This document shows positions 60,701 to 64,000 of a DNA stretch of 64,000 nucleotides, one piece after another (positions within the stretch are counted from its first letter, which is position 1; every line of letters starts with the position of its first letter). Source of the stretch: Rhabdophis nuchalis (Eukaryota; Chordata; Lepidosauria; Squamata; Natricidae); contig CM077643.1 of assembly GCA_039707465.1 (NCBI GenBank), positions 243,744,167 to 243,808,166 on the forward strand, written 5' to 3'. Made by a program: the position numbers and the translations under genes. The notes beneath the pieces were generated by a model. It saw nothing but the letters and a program-made list of their open reading frames with translations, was not told where the DNA came from and made no database searches.

Positions 60701-61246
60701 GATGCACAAAATTCCTAACAGACTGGCCACTATGCAGCTTTCCTTAGAGATTGCATACATACATACATACAAATAAATAAATATGGGACTACTGACATTA
60801 GTGCAAAAAGGCATGGAGAATTGGACTTCAATATAATTGCCACTTTTTAGGAACGAATAAAAAAGGCAAAGCTAATTAAAACAAAAGGAAAAGGACATTC
60901 GAGGAACCGGATCTACCATACGCATGATTCGCTGGGGCCTGAAATCCGGGATGGAAGTGGATTCCTGTTTAGGCGACTCCCCGTCTCTCAGTAGCGCACC
61001 CGCCGCTTTCCTCCGGTCGAAGAGCGACCCGGTGGGCTTCTCAATCCCTATTCCCCTCTTTGCCAGCTGCCTTTAGGAGAGGCCGGGGCCCCTCCGCCCT
61101 CCCCGCCGGCTTCCCTCCCTCCTGGCGTAGCTTTCACCAGCCGCCCTGACCTTTTCCTCCCCATCGTACAGGCGGACCCCGCGCTGCTGCGTGACGAGGT
61201 TCTCGTGGATCTCCAAGAGGCCAGTAGCCCAGGCGAAGCGATCCAT
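35049..61246 (-). CDS. VPS36: VPS36, ESCRT-II complex subunit, complete coding region, 14 coding exons, 386 aa
   Basis: VPS36 pairs with SNF8/VPS22 and VPS25 in ESCRT-II, which sorts ubiquitinated membrane cargo into multivesicular endosomes. Exons on the minus strand: 61246-61151, 57685-57617, 53033-52963, 52422-52308, 51964-51875, 47909-47823, 45565-45533, 45038-44961, 44179-44045, 41481-41416, 40308-40244, 38505-38421, 35321-35245, 35142-35049. They join to 1161 bp with no break: 386 aa, the human length. The GLUE domain (lipid and ubiquitin binding) covers about 1-138, starting [16 protein letters not shown] linker helix follows, then the EAP30-type winged helices to the end ([10 protein letters not shown]). 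As in other animals there is no NZF zinc finger insert. Thirteen introns include one GC-AG (exon 6 donor); the others are GT-AG. Confidence 0.98.
35245..35321 (-). CDS. VPS36: VPS36 coding exon 13
   Basis: Encodes [20 protein letters not shown] and LLAKE. Acceptor CCCTCTTAG, donor GAAAG|GTAAAA. Confidence 0.96.
35591..36011. mobile_element. hAT MITE, 421 bp (CAGTGATGGCGAACC family)
   Basis: CAGTGATGGCGAACCTTTTT and GATTCGCCATCACTG termini; CTATAGAT at 35583-35590 and 36012-36019 is a perfect 8-bp duplication. In VPS36 intron 12; inverted relative to the copy at 42299. Confidence 0.9.
36920..37248. mobile_element. Tigger-like MITE
   Basis: TA|CAGGTAGTCCTCGATGTACA to CATAAGTCAAAGACTACATA. In VPS36 intron 12. 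Confidence 0.75.
37905..38393 (+). mobile_element. CR1 LINE 3' fragment with ATTGT-repeat tail
   Basis: An open frame of 102 codons (37953-38261) encodes the CR1 C-terminus: [34 protein letters not shown] and LDRHLSEMV. The 3' UTR (GGACTAGATGACCTCCAAGG) passes into about 12 TATTG units at 38331-38393. Well preserved, so relatively young. Confidence 0.9.
38421..38505 (-). CDS. VPS36: VPS36 coding exon 12
   Basis: Encodes [20 protein letters not shown] and MVASALET. Acceptor GGATTTAG, donor GAGACA|GTATGT. It sits 27 bp from the end of a CR1 copy with an ATTGT-repeat tail. Confidence 0.96.
38595..38824 (-). mobile_element. tRNA-derived SINE (GTGGTGCAGTGGTTAGAATG family)
   Basis: Reverse complement of the family at 5013: AGCACTTGCCGTAGCACTCA, AAGGATGGAAAGCTGAGTCA and CCACTATGCCACCACAGCTC. 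Confidence 0.75.
39949..40165 (+). mobile_element. tRNA-derived SINE (GTGGTGCAGTGGTTAGAATG family)
   Basis: GAGCCGTGGAAGTGCAGTGG, CAGTTCAGTCTTGACCG, CAGCCTTCCATCCCTCCAAG, ATTGTTGGGGGCAATATGCT. It ends 78 bp before VPS36 exon 11. Confidence 0.75.
40244..40308 (-). CDS. VPS36: VPS36 coding exon 11
   Basis: Encodes [20 protein letters not shown]. Acceptor TCTCATTAG, donor CTCTAAG|GTAAGA, leaves in phase 2. Confidence 0.96.
41416..41481 (-). CDS. VPS36: VPS36 coding exon 10
   Basis: Twenty-two residues, [22 protein letters not shown]. Acceptor AATCAACAG, donor CTAGAG|GTAAGG. Confidence 0.97.
41941..42180 (+). mobile_element. L2 LINE 3' end
   Basis: Encodes [19 protein letters not shown] residues (CGGACCTCCGCCTCTTCC...), then TGTGCGCCGCCCTGGGTCC and GAAGGGCAGGATATAAATG with an A-rich tail. 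In VPS36 intron 9. Confidence 0.8.
42299..42652. mobile_element. hAT MITE, 354 bp (CAGTGATGGCGAACC family)
   Basis: CAGTGATGGCGAACCTATGG and GGTTCGCCATCACTG termini; flanks TCATAAAC (42291-42298) and CCATAAAC (42653-42660) match 7 of 8. In VPS36 intron 9. Confidence 0.88.
43070..43150 (+). repeat. Dispersed-element 3' end (TGGCCAAATAAAGT tail)
   Basis: GACAAATACCTTGTATGTCG then TTTGGCCAAATAAAGTTCAG, matching a second copy at 60420-60515. Family not identified. Confidence 0.4.
44045..44179 (-). CDS. VPS36: VPS36 coding exon 9
   Basis: Forty-five residues, [20 protein letters not shown] to [10 protein letters not shown], first winged-helix domain. Acceptor TTTTTTTAG, donor TTAGAG|GTAAAG. Confidence 0.96.
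44330..44468. repeat. GGAT and GGAA microsatellites
   Basis: GGATGGATGGAT tract then long GGAAGGAAGGAA tract, in VPS36 intron 8. Confidence 0.92.
44961..45038 (-). CDS. VPS36: VPS36 coding exon 8
   Basis: Encodes [19 protein letters not shown] and GDITEDE, the helical hairpin before the winged-helix region. Acceptor GTCTCACAG, donor GATGAG|GTCAGC. Confidence 0.96.
45533..45565 (-). CDS. VPS36: VPS36 coding exon 7 (33-bp microexon)
   Basis: Eleven residues, [11 protein letters not shown], between TTATTTCAG and GTAATA. Very short but required to join exon 6 to exon 8 as in the conserved protein. Confidence 0.94.
45941..46312. mobile_element. Tc1/mariner-type MITE, 372 bp
   Basis: CCATATTTTTCGGAGTATAA and TTATACTCCTAAAAATATGG termini, flanked by TA at 45939-45940 and 46313-46314. 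In VPS36 intron 6. Confidence 0.88.
47031..47164 (-). mobile_element. Sauria-type tRNA SINE
   Basis: On the minus strand: GGGATGCGGTGGCTCAGTGG (A box), GTTCAGCGGTTCAAATCCCT (B box), then AACGGAGTGAGCTCCCGTTA. This matches the Sauria SINE family of squamates. In VPS36 intron 6. Confidence 0.85.
47823..47909 (-). CDS. VPS36: VPS36 coding exon 6 (GC donor)
   Basis: Twenty-nine residues, [20 protein letters not shown] to NISE. The acceptor is TTATTCAG. The frame and the family protein require the exon to stop at CGGAG, where the intron starts GCAAGT, the consensus of a GC-AG intron. No GT donor gives the conserved NISE-AFEDL junction. Confidence 0.93.
48282..48416. mobile_element. hAT MITE (GGGGTGTCAAACT family)
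   Basis: GAAGGGTGTCAAACTCAC and GAGTTCGACAGCCCTG ends, related to 20533-20664. No clean target duplication seen. Confidence 0.6.
48417..48613 (-). mobile_element. tRNA-derived SINE (AGCCAGTTTGGCCTAGTGGTT family) with a G-rich internal tract
   Basis: CTGAGTTGGGCTGAGAGAGA and TTGAACTCATGGTCTCCTGC to TAACTACTAGACTATACTGA, inverse of 11073-11395. A run of G and GGAC units (48503-48553) interrupts it. Confidence 0.65.
48998..51452 (-). mobile_element. L2-type LINE, 5'-truncated, reverse transcriptase nearly intact
   Basis: Non-LTR retrotransposon inserted in VPS36 intron 5, same strand as the gene. A 598-codon frame (50971-49175) encodes the reverse transcriptase: [57 protein letters not shown] (284-300) and YADD (317-320), then the L2-typical C-terminus ([36 protein letters not shown]). 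A second frame (51449-50922) holds the end of the endonuclease ([12 protein letters not shown]). One shift near 50940 separates the two. The N-terminal endonuclease half is missing. The 3' UTR ends in TAAA repeats (49020-48998). Confidence 0.92.
51875..51964 (-). CDS. VPS36: VPS36 coding exon 5
   Basis: Thirty residues, [20 protein letters not shown]..., the last GLUE helix and start of the linker. Acceptor CCACATAG, donor TCACAG|GTATGT. Confidence 0.95.
52308..52422 (-). CDS. VPS36: VPS36 coding exon 4
   Basis: Encodes [20 protein letters not shown] and [12 protein letters not shown]. Acceptor TATCTTTAG, donor ATTGAG|GTAGGT. Confidence 0.96.
52963..53033 (-). CDS. VPS36: VPS36 coding exon 3
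   Basis: Encodes [24 protein letters not shown] domain. Acceptor TTATTGCAG, donor AAAAAG|GTAAAA, leaves in phase 2. Confidence 0.96.
53427..53818. mobile_element. Tigger-like MITE, 392 bp
   Basis: TA|CAGGCAGTCCTCAACATACA to ATAAATCAAGGAGAATCTG|TA. Full-length copy in VPS36 intron 2. Confidence 0.82.
54628..54735. repeat. CTTT microsatellite in hAT copy 2
   Basis: About 25 CTTT units, directly after GTGGTCATAAGTT, the same junction as in the 7636 and 19286 elements. Confidence 0.92.
55367..55617. repeat. Inverted repeat, 107-nt arms and 37-nt loop, inside hAT copy 2
   Basis: Arms 55367-55473 and 55511-55617 are reverse complements without indels; by eye 9 of 107 positions differ, all transitions. 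Example: GCTACCTTAAGCGCCGCCGA against TCGGCGGCGCTTAAGGTAGC. The loop is 55474-55510. Confidence 0.92.
56477..56600 (+). mobile_element. Sauria-like tRNA SINE, decayed
   Basis: GGGGAGCATGGTGGCTCACG, TTCGAGACCTGATTGC and CCCAACTAGCAGTTCAAAAT resemble the Sauria A box, B box and body. In VPS36 intron 2. Confidence 0.55.
57617..57685 (-). CDS. VPS36: VPS36 coding exon 2
   Basis: Residues 33-55, [20 protein letters not shown], within the PH-like GLUE fold. Acceptor TTTTTCTCTAG, donor AATCTT|GTAAGT, phase 0 both sides. Confidence 0.96.
57773..58217 (-). mobile_element. L2 LINE 3' fragment
   Basis: TTTATATCCCGCCCTTCTCC 3' UTR, then the C-terminal frame ([40 protein letters not shown]). Its right edge joins unrelated sequence near 58217. 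In VPS36 intron 1. Confidence 0.85.
59213..59890 (+). mobile_element. L2 LINE 3' fragment
   Basis: Starts in CTCTTGTGACGTCCCGACTC (coding [16 protein letters not shown] with a frameshift), then an open frame at 59308-59685 and the 3' UTR with GTGCGCCGCCCTGGGTCC and ATAAATATAAATAAATTCAA. In VPS36 intron 1. Confidence 0.88.
60420..60515 (+). repeat. Dispersed-element 3' end (TGGCCAAATAAAGT tail)
   Basis: GAAACTCCTTCTATGTCTAA and GCATCTGGCCAAATAAAGTA parallel the copy at 43070. Confidence 0.4.
60751..60783. repeat. ATAC/AAAT short tandem repeat
   Basis: CATACATACATACATACAAA followed by TAAATAAATA. Confidence 0.8.
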
Positions 61247-61380
61247 GGAACCTCCGCCGCGCACGAACGCTTCCCTTTCCCGGCAATACAGACGGCTCGC
61301 CCCGCCCATGGCACCTCCCCCTTCGGGTGAGTCCTCGTGGTGACGAGAATGACGGCGGAATGTCATCACCGGAGGCAGGC
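60950..61380 (-). promoter_or_regulatory. VPS36: CpG-rich VPS36 promoter and 5' UTR region
   Basis: GC- and CpG-rich sequence surrounding VPS36 exon 1, as expected for a housekeeping gene. No TATA box was seen upstream of the ATG. The island stops at about 61380, where a CR1 fragment begins that is itself split by a hAT element, so the upstream promoter flank is transposon-derived. Confidence 0.6.
61151..61246 (-). CDS. VPS36: VPS36 coding exon 1
   Basis: Residues 1-32 ([18 protein letters not shown]..., ending DGEEK), donor GAAAAG|GTCAGG, phase 0. Lies in CpG-rich sequence. This ATG gives exactly the mammalian N-terminus. Confidence 0.96.
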
Positions 61381-61511
61381 CTTATAGGCGTCGTTTAACA
61401 GGACAGGACGACAGAGTTGGAAGGGACCATGGAGGTCTTCTGGTCCCTAGATCACCAACCGGTGGTCCGCGGCGCACCCGGGTGGATGGAGATTCGCTCC
61501 ATAGTCCAGAG

Positions 61512-61647
61512 CAGGGGTCTCCAAACTTGGCAACTTTAAGACTTGTGGACTTCAATTCCCAGAATTCTCCAGCCAGCATAGCTGGCTAGAGAATTCTGGG
61601 AACTGAAGTCCACAAGTCTTAAAGTTGCCAAGTTTGAAGAGCTGTTG
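61512..61647. mobile_element. hAT MITE, 136 bp, nested in hAT copy 3
   Basis: CAGGGGTCTCCAAACTTGGC and a decayed inverse GCCAAGTTTGAAGAGCTGTT; the arms around GAATTCTCCAGCCAGC fold back. Flanks GTCCAGAG and TTTCAGAG match 6 of 8. Same family as 6990-7120. Confidence 0.75.
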
Positions 61648-61779
61648 TTTCAGAGCTTCTCTTTCGGGGCCCCGCCCGCGCTTCCCCAGGCGCGGAGCAG
61701 CGTCCTGAGCACAACTTCCCCGAGAAGTATGGGTGTGAGAGGAGAGTGCGGAGGCTGAGGCGGCTGCGACTGCTCCGAC

Positions 61780-62170
61780 CATGCAATGGCAGTCGTGGGT
61801 GTTGGTGCTGCTGGCCCTGAGACTGGCCGGGCAGTCCCTTTTGTGACTGGCGGGGCGCAGCTTCGGCTTCTACCAGCAGCTCATCCGCGCCTATTCCTGC
61901 GGCAGCCCGGCCAAAGAAGGAGAGTCCTCCAGCTCGCGGTGCCTCAAAGACCCTCATTCACTGGGCCTTTTTCTTGGGACGAGCACGGGGAGGCGATAGC
62001 AGCAACATCAGAGGCGATAATGGACGAGGCGGCGGGGAGAGCCCCGGCCCCGCCGCTGCTTCTTCCTCTTGGTCCCGCCGCAGTAGCGGCGACGATCAAT
62101 ATGAGGAGCGCTATAACCGGGCTTTCCTCCCTCAGCTCCGGACCCAGCTGCGTGACGTCGCCTGCAGCAT
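61780..62170 (+). other. Unidentified GC-rich segment with a signal-peptide-like frame, inside hAT copy 3
   Basis: ATG at 61781 begins MQWQSWVLVLLALRLAGQ, then stops. Neighbouring frames read FGFYQQLIRAYSCGSP and later YEERYNRAFLPQLRTQLRD. It could be a degraded captured gene start or chance coding in CpG-rich DNA. No family recognised. Confidence 0.25.
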
Positions 62171-62559
62171 GTTCTCTTTCCGCTGTGGTCGGCAAACGGC
62201 GGCTCGCGAGCCACAAGCGGCTCTTTGGCCCCTCGAACGCGGCTCTTCCTCCGCCGGGCAGACGCCGTCTGCGGCATAGCCGGCTGCTGCTGCTACCACC
62301 CCCGAGACCTGCGACACGCAGCTTCCGCCGGGCGCGTCTCCACCAGCTCCCTCCGAGGGCCACTACGGCGCACGTTCCGGAGCTGCCCGCCAGGCGGGGC
62401 TGGGAGGGAGGTGGGTGTGCGACCCCCGGACAGCCTCGGCGGCGCTTAAGATGGCCGTAGCCTCGGGTGCTCGCCCCGCCCGCTGCGAGAGGAAGCATCC
62501 GTAGCCTCCCCAGCCGGCATGCTGGCTCCTCCGCTGCTTCGGGGGGCGGGGGAGTGAGA

Positions 62560-62970
62560 GACTGACAGACACACAGAGAGACAGAGGGGGAGGGAGGGAG
62601 AGAGAGGCAGAGGGACAGACAGGGGGAGGGACGAGAGAGGGGGGGGAGAGGAGGGAGAGAAAGATGAGAGAGAGGGGGGAGAGAGAAAAGAGAGAGACAA
62701 GAGAGGAGAGATACAGAGAGATAGGAGAGAGAAAAGAGGGAGACAGAAAAGAGAGAGAGGAGAACAGAAAAGAGGAGAGAAAGAGCTATGAGAAAGAGAG
62801 AAGAGAGGGAGAGAGCCGGGAGAAGAGAGAGAGGAAATAGAAAAGAGACAGAAGTGAGAAAAGAGGGAGGGAGACAGGAGAGAGAAAAGAGAGAAGAGGA
62901 GAGAGAAAAGAGTGATGGAGACAGGAGAGAAGAGAGAAAGATGAGAGAGTAAGAGAGGAGAGAGAAAGGA
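62560..62970. repeat. GAGA-rich purine tract of hAT copy 3
   Basis: Irregular GAGAGA, GGGAGA and AAGAGA units; source of serine/leucine-rich artefact frames on the minus strand. Confidence 0.9.
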
Positions 62971-63429
62971 GAGATGTTTTGTTTTCTGTGGGAAATTGGT
63001 CCAAATGGCTCTTTGAGTGTTTAGGTTGCAGAAACAGGTAGCCAAGCTAAGTGCCTGAAGGATCCCATTCTGTCACTGGGAGTCCCAAAAGTGCTTCAGC
63101 GAGAGGCACGCTGGATTCATATTAGTGGTCTGCGGGATTGAAAATTGTGAATTTAGTGGTCCCTGAAGTCCGAAAGGTTGGTGACCCCTGTTCTAGTCCA
63201 GCCCTAGCTCTGACAGGAAGCCCTATACCATTTTGGACAAATTATTGTCCAATCTCTTCTTTAAAATCTCCAGTGTTGGAGCGTTCACAATTTTTGGAGA
63301 CAATTCGATCCACTGATTAATTTTCTAACCATCAGGGAATTTCTTCTTAGTTCTAGGTTGCTTCTCTCCTTCATTAGTTTCCATCCATTGCTTCTTGTTC
63401 TGCTTTCAGGGGTTTTGGACAATAACACG

Positions 63430-64000
63430 ACTCCTTTTTTTTAAGCAATGCACCACCCCACCAAATGTTCCCTTCAGACTGGTTTAGTGATAATCCTTAG
63501 ACTGTGTTGGTTCTCTGTGTCATCTAATATATATGGATATATGCATACTTTTGTTTTTATGTATATCATCTTGTTTATGTAGTGTATATTGGAGGTGGTT
63601 ACCTTTCGAGAGCTGTATGCAACGGAATTTAATTTTAACGTATGCCAATTGATGTATATTCAAAGTGACAATAAAGTTACTCTAAGACTTCTAGTCTGTG
63701 GCAATCAGTCTGGCTTTTTAACTTTGAACAGGGAAAATAGGCTTTCCTGAAAATTAAGGGGCAAATTTGATTGATGTCCACCCTAAACTCTGTCTGTGGA
63801 AAAATTATTTTCAAATAAATTGTATAGATCAGATTGGACTTTGCATCTGCAAATGGCATCAATAAATCACAAGAAGGAATGGCACATTTGTACTGAATTT
63901 ACATAGAAATTCAGTGAACATTCAAAAAACCCATTCGTTTGATAGAAATGTTGGTATACAAAATGTGGGAACTTGTATTTTGTTTGTTTAAAAAAACCTT
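63430..64000. other. Right-edge DNA without a recognised gene
   Basis: Contains a possible dispersed-element tail (GTGACAATAAAGTTACTC at 63666-63683). CKAP2 would be expected beyond the edge by synteny, but no CKAP2 exon was recognised here. Confidence 0.35.

Larger units (their letters stand above)
61446..63190. mobile_element. Large hAT-type element, copy 3 (1745 bp), GC-rich core, nested in CR1
   Basis: Left end CCTAGATCACCAACCGGTGG, right end AGGTTGGTGACCCCTG. Flanks TTCTGGTC (61438-61445) and TTCTAGTC (63191-63198) match 7 of 8, and the CR1 sequence resumes across them. The GC-rich core (61650-62560) includes CTCGGCGGCGCTTAAGATGG, homologous to arm 2 of copy 2. Left of it lies a block homologous to 55618-55680 but inverted. 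A purine-rich GAGA tract follows (62560-62970). The left end lies 200 bp from the VPS36 start codon. Confidence 0.82.
61411..63425 (-). mobile_element. CR1 LINE 3' fragment split by hAT copy 3
   Basis: Left piece 61411-61445 (CAGAGTTGGAAGGGACCATG) and right piece from 63191 (TTCTAGTCCAGCCCTAGCTC, then CATTTTGGACAAATTATTG and TAGTTTCCATCCATTGCTTC) rejoin to the same CR1 3' sequence as at 6435-6640 once the hAT element is removed. Confidence 0.88.

Noticed and set aside
62446..63045. 199-codon minus-strand frame
   Set aside because: Almost entirely Ser, Leu, Phe and Pro from the GAGA tract of hAT copy 3.
60900..64000. CKAP2 first exon head-to-head with VPS36
   Set aside because: Expected from synteny, but I could not find a frame resembling CKAP2; the GC-rich region there belongs to hAT copy 3.

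Overview
This 64 kb window comes from a vertebrate nuclear genome, most likely a squamate reptile. Genes are split into short exons with large introns. The repeat complement includes Sauria-type tRNA SINEs, CR1 and L2 LINEs, several hAT and Tc1/mariner miniature elements, and long CTTT, AAT and ATTGT microsatellites. A snake is possible because CR1 3' ends run into pentanucleotide microsatellites, but the species cannot be fixed from the sequence alone.

Three protein-coding genes can be rebuilt completely, exon by exon, with open frames and matching splice phases. (1) A fibrinogen-like protein 1-like gene on the plus strand, 7258-14918: 7 coding exons, 336 aa, signal peptide, short coiled coil and a fibrinogen C-terminal domain. 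(2) THSD1 on the minus strand, 28006-17162: 4 coding exons, 850 aa, signal peptide, ectodomain, one thrombospondin type-1 repeat, one membrane helix and a long cytoplasmic tail. (3) VPS36, the ESCRT-II subunit, on the minus strand, 61246-35049: 14 coding exons, 386 aa, with GLUE and winged-helix regions. The first two genes converge tail to tail. THSD1 and VPS36 are in the same order and orientation as in mammals (human 13q14.3); CKAP2 would be expected just beyond the right edge. The genes share a neighbourhood, not a known pathway.

Layout: 1-7.2 kb is repeat-rich DNA without a recognised gene (a minus-strand LINE split by an L2 insertion, SINEs, CR1 and hAT fragments). 7.2-15 kb is the FGL1-like gene. 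15-17 kb is the convergent spacer. 17-28 kb is THSD1. 30.1-31.1 kb is a CpG-rich island, the probable THSD1 promoter. 31-35 kb is spacer and VPS36 3' UTR. 35-61.3 kb is VPS36, with introns full of transposons including an L2 copy carrying most of its reverse transcriptase. 61.3-64 kb is the VPS36 promoter side and a three-level transposon nest.

The most unusual material is a family of three large hAT-type elements (19286-20372, 54276-55783, 61446-63190), each with 8-bp target duplications (two perfect, one 7/8). They carry GC-rich, CpG-rich cores with rearranged segments and long pyrimidine/purine microsatellites. Two of them contain inverted repeats of about 97-107 bp around a loop of exactly 37 nt. 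One internal module is shared with a hAT element that has different termini. Other notable points are a GC-AG intron in VPS36, two adjacent MITEs that share one 8-bp target site three times over, and an unexplained conserved-looking open frame in THSD1 intron 2.
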